The notes: generated by a model not told the origin, from the sequence alone. Shown: positions 34,036-47,114, counted from the first letter of the stretch. The stretch is 64,000 bases of DNA from Eudorina sp. 2006-703-Eu-15 (GCA_003117195.1 BDSI01000002.1:201001-265000), one strand, 5' to 3'. A program made the numbers and translations.

Positions 34036-36527
34036 ATGGACATCTGCTCTGGGCTATGCCCTAGTCTGCCGCTGAGTTGCGGTAATATGAAAGTGCGCCC
34101 ACACGTGCTGCACAGTGCGGTCACGGAGCAGGTTAGAGGGGTGCTTACGGTCTCGCTGGGAGAATCCCGTCGTCGCGCCTGCCAGAAGAGGCACACCGAT
34201 TTCGCGTCCGCACAGGTTGTCGCTGCTCTAGATCCGAGTACAGCTGAGGTGGCAGAAATGTTATTCAGCCTCAGAGCAGGCAAGCGTGGCCGGAGCGCGA
34301 TTGAGTCGTCTTCAGGGACAAGCCAGCACGAGGAGGACGAAGTGGCGCTTAATCCAGAGGAGCGTTCATCATCCTCTGCTGGTTCAGGTAACTTGATAAG
34401 CTTGGTGTCCGGGCCCGTCCGTGTGAGCAACGTCTCACTTGGAAACGGCAATCGCAGCCTGCTCTACGCCGCTGAGCAAGATGCCCTTCAAGGCGCACAC
34501 TGTAACATCCAACCAGAAGGTCATGGTACCGCTTACAACACGCAGCTACGTCTGGCGTGGGCCGAAGAGGAGTTTGGTAAGGCGTTCGGTAATCCTGATA
34601 CCAAAATATCCTCAGCGACCCAGGATATTTTCGGTATTTAAACCCCAAACCCCAAGCCCCAACGCAGCGCGCCCGCTTGCATCATAAATTCTTTATACAT
34701 TTACCGGAAATATCAGTTTGGCCGCATTGGTTACCATTCCTGGCAGAGTCGCAACACGCGTCACATCAGCGAAAGTTGGTTGCAGCGGCACATGATAACT
34801 TCTCAGTTCAACATGTATCTATTGCAAAATTGTCGAGTCGCATGCTTGGATCACTTGAATGTTGGCTGCGAGGTGTCGACCGTTTCCTGCCGTTGCCCAC
34901 CGCCCTCCCCCCCCCGCCCCACTGTATCCCCCTCCGCAGCTCAATCCCAAGTTTGGCACCCCGTGTCCGGCTCAGATGCTGAGCAGTGATCCGGATGAGG
35001 AGGAGGACTGCGGACTGCTCCATGGGAGCCGAGCGCACGCAGGAGGGGGACCGCCGGCAGCAGCAGCAGCAGCGCCAGCGGCAGCGCCAACCGCCGTTGT
35101 GGCGTGCCTGGTTCCCGCACCGCCGCCGCTCGGCGCCGCCGCCGCCCCCGGAGGGACCTCAGAGAGATCCGACCGGGACAAGGAATGGGCCGCGCTGACG
35201 ACCTGGCTGCGAATGAACCTGCACCAGCCGCGCACAGCCAAGCGCGAGGTGCTCTTCTTAGGGACCCACACGGAGGAGAGGTGCGTCGTCGGACCTCCGC
35301 GCCCCCCTCGCCCTCAAGGGGGGGCGGGAGAGCGGACTGCTGGGCCGTAACCCATCAGGCACGGGCGTGGGAGCTGGGCGGCTGGTAATGCGCGAGGAGT
35401 AAATTACCGTCGAGCGGTAGCTGGCATGTCCGTACAGTACGGGCATTTCGGTGATGTTAACCTGTGATGGTGCCGCCGCGCTATGGTGTAACCGCAGGGG
35501 GGGCTGGCAGTTCTTCCTGAACCCCGCGCTGTCGTGGGATGACGTGAGCTTGGAGACCAAGATGCGGTTGAGGACGTTGCCCCAGGAGACGGTGAGGCCG
35601 TACTTTTGGGGTGGTTGGTGGTTAGAGGGAAAGCGCGGGAGGAGAGCAACGGGGGACGGTTACACCTCCTTGAAACAAATACAAAGACACTAATACACAC
35701 AAACTCACACTGAGTAGGGACGGTGTCTTCGCAGAACAACATAATGACACGCGCGGGCGCTTTGTGCGTCCAAGAGGCTCATGGCGGTAGGTGCTACCTT
35801 ATACCCGCCCTCCCCCTCCCCCTCCCCCTCGCCCCCTCCCCCTCTCCCCGCGCAGGAGCTGGCCTTTATGCGCAAGTACCCGGGTAAACCCGCCCGCGAC
35901 TGGGTCAAGAAGACGCAGAAGTACCGGCCCCCGGGCAGCCCGGTCACCTACGCGGTGCCGCTAGCGGACATGGTGGGAGGGGCCGCAGAGAGGGGGGGCG
36001 AAGGGACGGGGGACGAGGGGGCGGGCGGCTGTGGGGCAGCACCGCCTCGCCCCGCGAGACGGAGGTGACATGCTGTCGGAAGGGGGAAAGGGGTAGGGGG
36101 TGGAGCTGCGATGGATGCCCAGCGGCGTGGTGGGGTCCACCACACCTCACCTCACCGCCCGGGGCTCTGAACCTCACCGCCCGAGACTGGACACTGGCGA
36201 ACACCGGATACCGCATCGCCGTGACTCCAGGGATGCACGATGCACGACGACTGGTGGGGCGCGTCGCTGCCTTCCAAGCCGGCAGTTGCTGTGGGCCCAA
36301 CCGCCAACCGCCAACTGACTGTCCGCCCTCCTCCCTCCGACTCCCACTGCCCCCAGATCTACTCGCTCACAGCCATCTACTATCGGTTCGAGGGGCGGCC
36401 GGGCGTCGGGGCCGCGTCATCGGCAGCGGTACGCACCACCGCCGCCGCCGCCGCCACCGCGACCCGTCCCGGCGCCGCCGGAGGGGCCCCGGGGGCCGAC
36501 GGTCCCAGCCGCCCTGCCGCCGCGTGA
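34036..36527 (+). CDS. Six-exon gene of unrecognised family, 397 aa
   Basis: I do not recognise this protein. The model uses exons 34036-34387, 34458-34576, 34940-35280, 35498-35591, 35856-35972, 36357-36527; every junction is GT-AG and the phases (1, 0, 2, 0, 0) fit. Translation gives an N-terminal half rich in charged residues and Ser, a segment MPFKAHTVTSNQKVMVPL followed by RSYVWRGPKRS, an acidic patch DPDEEEDC, an Ala/Pro-rich linker, then the best-looking folded part: KEWAALTTWLRMNL, WQFFLNPALSWDDVSLETKM, RKYPGKPARDWVKKTQKYR and YSLTAIYYRFEGRPG, ending in an Ala-rich tail. No signal peptide or membrane segment is evident. The start is uncertain: Met codons in frame lie at 34036 and 34087. 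The first two exons rest mostly on splice phase and composition, so they could belong to another gene. A 147-codon frame on the opposite strand (34008-34451) is the main alternative for exon 1. Confidence 0.55.
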
Positions 36528-38798
36528 GGCCGCGCGCCCCCCTGGACCCCTTCCCTCCCCCTCCCCCTCCCTAGAGGACGAGGTCTCAACACCGGGGTTC
36601 AGCTCAGGGCTGCAGGTCCCTCTCCCTCTCATCTCTCTGTTTCTCTGTCTCCCTTTGTCTCTGTCTTGGTCGCTTCCTGGCGGCCTCCACAGTGTGTTGA
36701 CGCGCCGGCGTGACGAATGTGTAGCCGCTCCGGCGCGTGTGCGCTGAGGAGGGGGAGGGATACGACACGGCACGGCATGGCACGGCACGACGACACGGGA
36801 GAGGATTGTCGACCGAGAGGGTGCGGTGCGGGTGTGCGGGTGCTGCTGCCGGGTGGGTGGCTCGAGAGGAGTGCGTTGTGCGGTGGGGGTGGGGATCGCG
36901 GACCTAGGGGCGGACTGCCCGAAGAGGAGGACCAGGTGGTCCCGCCGGCACCGGCACCGCCGTGCAGCATCACGCGCTCCCTCCCCCCGGGAGAGGATTG
37001 GGGCCTGGAAAATTGAAAGTTTGGCCAAGAGGGAAGGCGGCCTCTCAGTGGGGCCACGGCATGTACGGCACCTGAATGGGTGAACCGTGCGATTTTGTTA
37101 CGACGGGTTACGACGCTGGGCGCTGCCGACAGTGAGCTGATGTGGTGGTGAGGTGCAGGGGTGGTGAGGTGGGGTCGCCGTCGGCGGCTGTGTGGGATGA
37201 GAGCTTTTAGAGGTCCGGGCTCAGACCAGCTGCAGAAGGGTTCTGGGATATCGTACGACGGAGAGTACGGAGAGGAGCAGGAGGCTCATTTTGAACGCCT
37301 GCGAGGAGACGCATGACACGGCACGGAGATCGGGCCCTGATGGCTGTATGTGAAGGGGGAGTTGTGCGAGGGGGGCGGGGGCGGGGGCGGCTGCAGGGGC
37401 GTTACCCTCCTTTGAGCTGGAGGGGCCCTCGAGAAGCGCCCCCTCGGAGTTCTCAGCCTAAGTGACAGCGAGGGGAGGGAGGGTGCCGGGGACTTGCTCG
37501 AAGAGGGAGGGTGGGAGGGAGCGGGGAGGGAGAGGGCCGATTAGGCCTCCCTCCCTCGCGGTCAGCATGCTTGTGTTTAGAAAAAAACCAGCATGCGCGT
37601 GTGTGTATGTGTGTATGCTCGCTGGAGGGAGATTGGGTCAGCGGTACACGCCGCCTGTATGTGGGGCGAAGGCCCGGCTACCCGCCTCTCGGTTGTCTAG
37701 GATGGGGAGGCGGAAGCGAGGGGCGGGGGTCTGTCTGCCTGCCCTGCCGGCGGTCTGCCCCCTCGCCCCCGCCTACACTTTCGGGTCGAGGAGGTCACTG
37801 GAGCCTCGCCTGTCAGTCGGTCTGTCGGTCGGGTGGCTGTCGCACGGTCGACGGGGGAACGGGCTGGAGCGGTGGTATGCCCCGGAGGGGTGCTGTTGCG
37901 GGATGACAGGGGAGGCAGGCGGGGCAGCCAACCCAGAGGCAGGGGAGTTGCTCGTGTCGCAGCGTGATATCGTAAATTTTATGTCAGGCACAGTACGGTG
38001 TGATGTGATGTGACGTGATGTGTGCTGATCGCGGCCGAGCGGCAGGGCGACAGGCGAGAGGAAGAGGATGGGCGCTGGGCGTCAACGAGGTGTCGTCGGG
38101 GGGCTGGGTGCGGGGCTGGGTGCGGCACCGAGCGGCCCAAAGGTTGCCAGTGAGCATAGGGCCCTTCCGGGTCCCCGCCCTTTCCCCGAGCTCGCCTGGC
38201 GTCGCCGCACCCCCCCCCCCAGCGTGAGGCCTCCAGGGGGGGGCGGCGAACGCGACCTCCACCGGTGCGGGGGCTCCCCCTGGCACGTTGCAGCACACGG
38301 GCTGCCCCTGCCCCGCCCCGTGGGACGGTAGGGTGATCCATGCCCAGCCCGTGCTCCCAATGACCCTTCCCGCTCGGGTTATGTGAAACCAAGCAGGGAC
38401 AGGGTGTGGGTGTATGCGCGTGGTCGGGTGCTGGGTTTAGGGTTGGGCTTTGCGCGGTCGTGGTCGTTGCCGTATGTGTGTACGGCATGTGTAAGAGCGT
38501 GTTGCTGCTGGACCTGTTGGGCCTGCTGTTGGACCAGCCGGAGTGGTATCACCCGGAGATCACACCCACCCACCCGGCGGGTGGGCGGGGGGGGTGGAGG
38601 CGCGTGAGTCGGTAGGTGGAGGTGGCCTCTTGTTGCTCGCCCGGAGTGGCATGTCATGTCGTGTTCGGCCGGGTGGTCAAGTGGGTGGTCATCGGCCGCG
38701 CGGGCTGAGTCGGCGGCGTCTCCGTGACGCCGATTTTGGACAGGGATGGGGTGGGGTGGGGCGTGTATGGGAGAGAGCATGTGCAGGTGTATGTGTGT

Positions 38799-38830
<32 letters not shown>

Positions 38831-41800
38831 TGTGAGAGGTCCGTTTTGGCGTTGGGGCACGCGCTGGGGGTTTCACCCGGCGTGTTTAGAAGTGCAACCC
38901 GCCCGCCGGCCGGTGTGTGTACGGCAGGTGCGGCATGAGCCCCATGTGGCGGGCGCGGCCGTGCGGACCACGTCACTGCCTGCCTGGCCCCTCCTCGTAC
39001 TCCGTTTTCTGGTTAGTCGAGTCTGTTTGCCGTGGTGTAGCGCAGCCGGTGCCGGTGTCAGCCCGCGCGGTTTGCAGGTCGGTGATGTTAATGTGAGCAC
39101 ACTTGTTATTGTTGCAACTGACCCGCTGCCCTGCCGGGCTTGGGTGCTCCAACCGGGCGTGGGTAAGACAAAAGTCAGGTTTGCTGAGCGACGTGTGCTG
39201 GCGGTCTGCTGCTGCTGCATGATCATGTCGTGTTGTGTCTTTTACCTGCTGCACTGCCCCCCTAGATGTGTGGAGTGCTGTGGTGGCGTTCTGTGGTCGA
39301 AAGTCTTCTGACGTCGGTTCGTCGGCTGTTCCAATCCCCGTTCGTTGGTCGGTTGATCAGTTCGTCAGTTAGCGGTTGGCGGTTAGTACGGTAATCAGCG
39401 ATTGTCTTGTGGGCATGACTGTTACACACACGTCGATGCTCCTTGAGGTGTGTTGTTTTAGAGTTGGGTGGCAGGTGGGTGGGGTGGGAGCCCAGGACGC
39501 CGTTCGGGTTCAAGATGCACATGTGCGTTGCGTTGTACAGCACGACAGTTTGATGCGACAGTTTGGTACGGTATGCCTGACGCCGGTTGTTTGAGTAGTT
39601 CATGTCTTGATGATGTGATGTTTGGTGAACCCGACCCGGCTGCCCGCCAGGGGACATGGCGGTTACCGTGCCCTCGACGGAACCGGGAGGGTGAGGGGAG
39701 AGGGAGAGGGGATGGCTGCCCAACCAATCAGAGGCACATAGTGGCGGGTGCGGGCCGCGGGGCAAGAGGGTCAAAACCCATTTCGTTGTTTCGTTATGAG
39801 CTCCTGATTGTGTGTCGTTATGTGTGTACGTGCCCCCGGGTGCTTCCCCGGGACGCGCGGGTTGTCGTATTTGCAAAGAGAGGGGCGTGCGGCCGCCGCT
39901 CCAGGGGGGGCTACAGTGCACTGGACCCCAGGGCGCTGGGTCCCAGAGTCACTCGGCCATGCGACGCAACGTCCGTTGGCGGCCCTAACGGTACGTCGGT
40001 TAGTCAGTTAGTGGTGTGTGTGTATGTTTTGAAAAGTTAGTGGTGTGTGTGTGTGTGTACATGGTTGGGGGTACACAACCCTCTACCTGTACATCTACTG
40101 TCAGTTCTCAGTTGGTTGTGGTTCGTTAATGTGGTTGGGACCGGCGGGGTGCGCCGGTGACCTGTCGCCCTCCGGCAGTGGGGCACTCCGCGGCCTGGGC
40201 TCTGCGCCCCGGCTCGGGTGGGTCACATCCTCCGAAGCGGCACATTCCGGAGCGGCACATTCCGGAGCGGCAGCGCGGCGGGGGACGGGATTGCGGAGGA
40301 GGTAACCATCCTAGTTCCTAGAGCCGTAAGGCAGGGCAGCGAGGGGCAGCGGTGTCGGCGTTGTGCAGGTTTGCATCCCATCCCATCCCATCTGTGCGCT
40401 GTGCTGTCGGCGGACACCGCTGCCCCGTGGACAGGGCAGGGCAGGAGCGCGTGTCCCTCGGCGACCCTGGAGGGACACAGCGAAGCGCGGGGCGTATGCC
40501 GGTATGCCCAACACAGCCGCCCCTGCCCCCGCATCGTTGCCCGCGGTGTGTAAAACGAAACTGAAGCATCCCCGCTGCGTGTGCGTGTGCGTGTGCGGCT
40601 GTTGCGTACCTACCTACCTACCTACCTGACCTGCCGACGTGCGCGGCCCATTACGCTGCCCCGGCAGTTATTTCGTTTTGTCGTTCTTGAGTGCATGCAT
40701 GTACGTACACCGTGTGTGCATCGGTACGGCGCTGCCGTGGAGTACGGTACCTGTACGGCCGCGTCAGTTGGGGTCCGCTGCAGACGCGGGGCGCCTCTTT
40801 GGGGCGGTGAGCGGCTTGACGTGAGAGATGTAAGGGTTTTCACTTGTTAGGGAGGTGGAGGCCACTCCGAGCCCTCCCTCCAGTGACCAGGGCTGAGGCT
40901 GAGCACGTGAGCAGCCGCCACAGGGTTGCAGGCGGTGAGAGCTAGCTGCTCGCAGCGCCTGTGACTGACCTCCGGATAGTTGAACCGGTAGACCGGGCAG
41001 CCACGCGTGGTCCCCCAAACGACAAGTGCTCAAGTAAACGATACATCATATGCTCATACTCATCTCCCCGCGCCAGCAGGGAGTGTGTCGCCCTCGTTGC
41101 CCCGAAACCCCCCCTTCTCCTTCTCCTTCTCCTTCTCCTTCTCAGTGCTTGCCTGCCAATGGCTCAATGCCGCCTGAATTCTCGCTCTCTCCAGACCCCC
41201 CCACCCACAACCCACGGTTGCACGAACCCGACTCAGGGGACAGCCCTCCGCCTCCCTCCCTCCCTCCCTCCCACCACCGGGTCCCAGTGCCACCTCCCGC
41301 TGCGCCCGCTGCAGCCACCACCGACTGCCACCGCTCTGTCGAAGCTCGGTGGCCCCCTCTCGGAGTCGGCACACACACACGCACACCCCCTCTGAGCGGG
41401 GTTGCGCCAGTGGGGCTCCTTCAAATGAGGGAGGTAGAGGGGCCTACCACTACCAACACGACTCCAGGGACCGCTTGCCCCTGGCCCTTCCCACCTGTTG
41501 CGACAGCGCCCCCGACGGACCAGTCCCCCTGGCAGCGCCAGACAGCGGCTGGCCCCAGCAGCCTCAACGCGACACAAACTGGTGGCGGCAGGGGCCTGCG
41601 GCACCGCGGCTGCCACTGCCACCAGCACCGGTTCAACGGGATGAGAGACACACACACGCACATGCACGCGCACACATGCACGGCACACACATCGCCAGTT
41701 GCGCTGGACATCGCTTCTCGCGGCTCGGTTTCCGTTTACACATGCACGGCTCAGTTATCTATCCGTCACACATCTCCCGGGCTACGGTGGGAACCACCCT

Positions 41801-43156
41801 GGGACAGGGCAATTGCGTAAACCCGTTGGGTGACAGCCCCCGGGGGGCCCGGCCCCGCTGCTCGAACCTCCCTCCCCCCGATCCCTCCCTCCCTCCCTCC
41901 CTTCCCCCAATCGCTCGCTGTCCCTGGCCTCTCGTGGTGGAGTCCGCCGCAATGCCCCACACCCCACCCCACCCCACCACCCCTGCGAATCACATCGGCC
42001 ACGCCTCCGCCTGATATCCCCCCCCCTCCCTGTCCCCGGCCTGTGGCCTGTAACCCTGCCTGCACACCCCGCCCGCAGCTCTGTGCCCCCCGCGGGCGAC
42101 CGACTCACCGCTGTCCGCCCCCAGTCACCTCAACACCTCCGCACATCCACAGCCCGCCGGCCGCCCAACCTCCCTCTTCCTCCTTCCTCCTTCCAGGTGC
42201 AGGCGCCGGAGACATAGGGCCCAGACAGCGGGCCCGTGCCCCTGCCCTTAGCCCCCAACGGCGGGCGCGGAAGCAGCCCCTCGGGTCCCCCCTCTTATCG
42301 GCCACATCGGGCAGCGGCCCCTCCTCCCGCCCGTTTCCGTCTCCTTCCTCCCCCTCCCGCCGTATGACAAGAGCGAGAACGGGCACTGGACCGGGGCATT
42401 CATTCCCAGGAAGCGCACCTAGGTCCCCGGGCACGTTGGTTGTGTGGCCTTCGCCGTCTATTCTTTGCCGAAGCAAGTCTCTTCGAAGCCATGTGAATTG
42501 ACTGCTGCTGCTGCGGCGGCGGCGGCGGCCGGGTGTCTCATCCGCCGCACCACCGGATGGAGATCGGACCCCCTCCCCGGACCAGCTCCCAGCTCCCACC
42601 AGCTACAGGAGGGCGGGAGCCCCCGCCTACTCAAGAGGGGGTGCTGCAGGCCCCCGGATGTGTGCGGCTCCCACGGCCTGGCGCTGTGACACGGAGGGGG
42701 CCGGGGGGGGGCCTGTCAGCCGCACATTCCCGACAGCAACCCCTCGCGTCGCCGTTGCCGTACATCCCTGGCTCAAAGGCTCAACCGCTGCCGTACATCC
42801 CTGGCACGGTCCGCCATGTGCCCACCGCTGCGGCCCACACACACACACACACCCGGCTGTGCACCCGACGCCGGGAGATGCGCCCCGACAGCCCGGCGCG
42901 GCCCGGCCCGGCGCGGCGCGGCGCGGCTACCCGCCCTCTGCTGCTGGGTCGGTCCGTCCGTCCGTCTGTCCGTCGGTCCGTACATCCGACCGTACATCCG
43001 TCAGTCCGCGTGCTCGTGCCGCGCCCTGCCTGCGGGTGGAGTGGGGGACGGTAATCGCGCCATGGAGGGTAGGGGGATGGGAGGGAGGTAAGATGGGAGG
43101 GACGTGGGGTTATCATAGAAGTCACCGTGGACCCCATATTGTACCCGTGGACAGGG
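36528..43156. other. Intergenic region between convergent genes
   Basis: No gene that I can support. The two ends must hold the 3' UTRs of the gene ending at 36527 (+) and of Derlin (-). A reverse-strand TGTAA sits at 41736-41740 but would imply a 1.4-kb Derlin 3' UTR. The rest is GT, GTAC-rich and CT-rich low-complexity sequence. Open frames here are Pro/Ser/Arg-rich shadows with no domain motif. Confidence 0.45.
38786..38832 (+). repeat. (GT)n microsatellite
   Basis: GTGTGT tract with two TATG interruptions, about 50 bp before a second copy of the GTTTAGAARTGCAACCCGCC sequence. Confidence 0.85.
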
Positions 43157-45687
43157 TTATGGCCACCTCGGGTGCGTCCTCCCTCTCCAACCCTCCGATC
43201 GCCGACCCCCCAACCCTTGTTCCATCCCCTCCTGCCCTTGCACCCACATCGTCGTTCCTCTCCCGTCACGGCCCCCGTCAGACGCCCACAGCCCACAGCC
43301 CACAGCCCACAGCCCACAGCCCACAGCCGACGCCCCTCCCTCACCATCCACATCCCCTGCAGCTGCTGCCGCAGCAGCAACAGCAGCCGCTGGTGCCGCC
43401 GCCGCCGCTACTCCCGCTCCCGCCGCCGCTCCCGCTCCCGCCGGGGCCCCCACGGGCTCGACGGCGTCCTGCCGCTCCGGCGGCGGCACCACCGCGGGCG
43501 CCGCCACCATGTCCTCCGCGGGGAACAGCATCTTGATAAGGGCGGGGGTCTTGAGCGGTCGCCGGCCGCTGATCCGCGGGTACACGTCCTCCAGGAAGTA
43601 GTACACGTGGCCTGGGGGCCAGGGGCGGGGGCGGGGCACGGGAGGGACCGAGGCGACGCGAATCATTCACACGACGCATTCCATTCGCACGGACAACGTT
43701 GATCAATCCACTTGGAATGAAGCCCCTCCCCCACCAGGGGCCCCCGGCGCCTCCGGCCCCGGCCAAGCCCAGGCGCCCAACCCTCCGGCCGCGCATCCGC
43801 CGCCGGACTCCCCGCGTCTCCAGCCCAGGCGCCCCCCAACCCCCCACCGCCCCAACCCCCCATCCCTCCCCCACCAAATATGTCTACCAATACCCTATAC
43901 CCCCCCCCGCGCCCCCCACCCCCGTCCGCCTCACCCACACCCACCCGCCGGCCCCCCCTTCGGGAATATTTCTTTTTTAAATTTAACCCACCCGCCGCCA
44001 TGCCCATGAGGTCCACCACGGGGCTGCTCCCCAGCATCAGCGAAAAGGCCAGCAGCACCCAGGGCAGGTAGGGCGCCGTGAAGTTGAAGATGCCCAGGAA
44101 GGAGAGGTTGACGTACTGGTGCCGCCGGCCCCACACGTACACCATCATGAAGGTCAGGCTGGAGCCCAGGAACTGGATGTTGACGAAGGGCGCGATGCAA
44201 GTCAGCAGCGTGCCGCCGAAGACGAGCATCCACAGGAAGTCGGCGGAGCGGCCCCGGAAGGAACCTGGGGGGGGAGGGGGCGGGAGGGGCCCGGGCGGGG
44301 CCGGGCCGCCAAGGGACGGCCGTGGAGGGACGTGGAGGGACGTGTGCCGTGCAACGGGGGTGGGGAAGAAAAGAGAAATACCAAACTCAGAAACTGTAAA
44401 ACGGAACGGGGGATCGGTAGAACCGAAGGGAGTGGGGGGGGGGGGGGCACGGGAGCGGATGAGAGGACATGGCATTCAGGTGCGGGTTTTCAGAAGTTAA
44501 AATTTAAGTGATGGAGTTTTATTAATGCAAGGATGTGACTTTGGTCAGATCAGTCAGATTGGTCCGAATAGCGCACTGCTGCGCGGGATAGGGAATCGTT
44601 ATGCTGGTCATCCAAGCAACACCCCTTCACCCGACCCACCCCACCCCACCCCGCAGGGCAACTCACCCTCCTCCAGCGACTTGCAGTACTTGATCAGAAA
44701 GAACATGTGGAACACGAAGTCCAGTCCTGTATGCATGTGTCCGGGGGCATTTGTACGGCGTCATCGTACACGATACTACGTCGCGCGCTACCGGGGTCCG
44801 TACCGGGTCCGTAAACGAAGAGCCTCAAAGCACCCTTTTAATCAGGGGGTTTTCTAATATCAGGGGGTTTCCCATTCCCTGGTGATCCCCAAGCGTGAGT
44901 ACGGAGCGGAAGTACAACGCGTGAGTACGGAGCGGAAGTACAACGCGTGAGTACGATGCCTTTGTCCAAGCGGCAAAGCGCGATGCGACGACCCGCCACC
45001 GTGTTGACCTCCGCGCGCTGCCTGGTGGGCTGCCCGGTGCTGGCGGGTCCGGTCGGTGTCCCGACAGCGCTCCGCAGTCCCCAGCGACAGAGGGGCACTG
45101 GCCCCTCTGTCGACGCCCCCCCCGGGTGGGTGGGTGGGTGCGCGCAGGTTCCCCGGACCCGGCCCCTGCGCCACATCCCGCCACATCCCGCCTGCAGCAC
45201 CCCTGCGGTACGGCTGCGGCACACCACCTTCCACCGGCCCACAGGACTTTCCCCCCCCGTGGGACGTGAGGCGCAGGCCGCTCGCCACCCCGCTGCTGTG
45301 TCGCCCGCCCCGCCCCACCCCACCGAGATTGCCGAAGAAGAAAAAGTTCGTCACGAGGCGCCACAGCTGGAGCTTTTTAAATACCAGTCGGGCGTTGAAG
45401 TACACATTGAACGGCGTGATGATCTGCGCGGGGGAGTGGGCGTGGGCGGGTTCGAGGAAGTGAGGTCGGAGCGAGGCCCCCCCACCCGACGGGGTGCGCC
45501 CTGACCGCACCTCCAGCGCGCAGCCCGCCGTGGTGAGGAATGCCATCGTCACATACGTCCGCGTGACGATGGGCAACTGCGGGCAGAGGGAAGGGTCACG
45601 AACGGTCATGGTTTGCTCGATCGTCACGGGCAAGGACACCGTGTCTTTGCCACTCACCGACTTGTACCACTCCTCTATCGCCTGCAT
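43157..45687 (-). CDS. Derlin (Der1-like rhomboid pseudoprotease of ER-associated degradation)
   Basis: Derlins are multi-pass ER membrane proteins that help extract misfolded proteins for degradation. Exons on the minus strand: 45687-45658, 45576-45511, 45423-45324, 44726-44667, 44264-43992, 43611-43157; phases agree, 327 aa. The start MQAIEEWYKS matches the usual Derlin N-terminus, which supports this Met. Family signatures: LPIVTRTYVTMAF, the WR pair at about 53-54 in LQLWRLVTNFFFFGNL, GLDFVFHMFFLIKYC, LEEGSFRGRSADFLWM, LTFMMVYVWGRRHQYVNLSF, YLPWVLLAFSLMLGSSPVVD and GHVYYFLEDVYPR followed by RRPLKTP. There is no serine-protease dyad, as expected for a Derlin. After MLFPAED the protein continues for about 110 residues of Ala/Gly/Pro- and Gly-rich sequence not typical of plant Derlins; an unseen intron there is possible. 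Divergently placed from the capping-enzyme gene. Confidence 0.93.
43280..43328 (+). repeat. (CCCACAG)n heptanucleotide repeat
   Basis: About six copies of CCCACAG. In the Derlin reading frame it translates as part of the Gly/Ala/Trp/Cys-containing C-terminal tail, which makes that tail suspicious. Confidence 0.85.
43874..43910 (+). repeat. Dispersed intronic element, copy 3
   Basis: AATATGTCTACCAATACCCT then ATACCCCCCCC. It lies in Derlin intron 5 on the strand opposite to Derlin, so its C-rich end faces the Derlin exon ending at 43992, about 80 bp away. Confidence 0.7.
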
Positions 45688-46228
45688 CAAAGGAAGAATG
45701 CAACGTAAGCTTTCGCAAGATCGCTGCGGGCGAGCGGAGGGCACCACACGCACCATGGTTCGGCACTCCCTCCAGGCACCACGCTGTAGCAGCCTTCAAT
45801 GTTGTCAACTCTTGATCAATTAATTTTATACTTTCTAAGAGACCAACAGCGGCGGCAAGTCTCAAAACCCACGAATTGAGCAGTGTCTCGAACTCTAGAT
45901 TGTGGGCGTGACTTGGTGTAGCCTTTCAAGTAGCGCAATCATAAAAGGCAGTTTGCGCTATGTTTGCCTCTTGCTCTTCTTCGACTCTCTCGCTAACTGG
46001 TAAGGTACGGCAAAAAACGTATTAGTATTGGTCATAGTTGGATCACGGAAAGCCGTCATTGTTTCAGGCCGTTTAGGGTTGCAATACAGGCTTTCATGAC
46101 TTCATCAGTTACGACCGTGAACGAGTGACGGTGCTGTCCCGCTAACTGTCATGGCGGCAACCATTAACAAAAGCAAACGCATTTCGTAATGGTTTTTGTG
46201 TGGCCTTGTTCCGAAGCAACACAGCGGC
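45688..46228. promoter_or_regulatory. Divergent promoter between Derlin and the capping-enzyme gene
   Basis: About 540 bp separate the two start codons. Composition is more AT-rich than either gene. An ATAAAAGG box at 45941-45948 on the plus strand is a possible TATA element for the rightward gene. Shared regulation is only an inference from spacing. Confidence 0.5.
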
Positions 46229-47114
46229 ATGGGTGACGTCAAGGATGCGCTCGCGACGATGCCGCCAACCGCGCTGGTGCAGCACATCAAATCGCAGCTG
46301 CTCCCCAGCGACAAAATCTTGAACAAAAACCAGAGGAAGAAAGCTCGCAAGAAGGTCACCAAGATACTCCAGCGGGTGTGTGTTGTCCTCCGCCCCCCAA
46401 CCCACCACGGAACCCCAATCCTCCCCATGCCATCGTCCTCCCACGCCCTTGCAGACACTGGGGTCCTGCCCTCGTGCTGAAGCTGATGAAGACGGCAGCG
46501 GGGATGAACTTCCGGCTTCCAGCCAGGACACCGGCCGCTGCAGCAACCCCCGCGCCGGACCCGGCGCCGGCCACCCCGCCGCCGCCGACACCGGGGGTCG
46601 TCAATCACATCACGTGCCACCCTCCCGCGACGGTATAAGGCTAAACCGCAGTAGCAGCGGTGCAGCTGCTGCGGCGGCGGCAGCGGCGGCGGCGGCGGAA
46701 GCCATGCCGCCCCCGCCAAAGAGGCGCCGGACCGGGGAGCCCCGGGGGCAAGGAGCAGCCGCAGCGAAACCCTTTGGTGCCAAGGCACCCCAAGCCCACA
46801 CCGCCCCCGCTGCCGCCGCCGCCGCCGCGGGCAGCTCCCGGCTGACGGGTGGCAGCAGCCGTAGCTTGGACGGCAGCCGTGGTGGCGGCGGCGGCGGCGG
46901 CGGGGGGTCCCTCGCCGCCGGTGGGGCGCAGTCCGGCGGCAGCAGCCATCTGAGCCATGGGGCTCGGAAGCGACTGAGCCGGCGGCAGGCCCAGCCGGAG
47001 GACCTGCTGATGGGGGATGACGACGGCGCGGACTGGTCCGTCGGGGTCTGCGGCAGCGAGGGGCCCCTCGGGCGGGTTCCCGGATCCCGGGCCGGCTCGG
47101 AGGCCGGCGCGGCT

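Noticed and set aside
34008..34451. 147-codon minus-strand frame opposite exon 1 of the unrecognised gene
   Set aside because: Plausible composition, but the plus-strand reading joins by correct splice phase to MPFKAHTVTSNQ and onward, so the plus strand was preferred.
41050..41820. 256-codon Pro/Ser/Thr-rich frame
   Set aside because: Low-complexity composition, overlapping frames on both strands, and no family motif.
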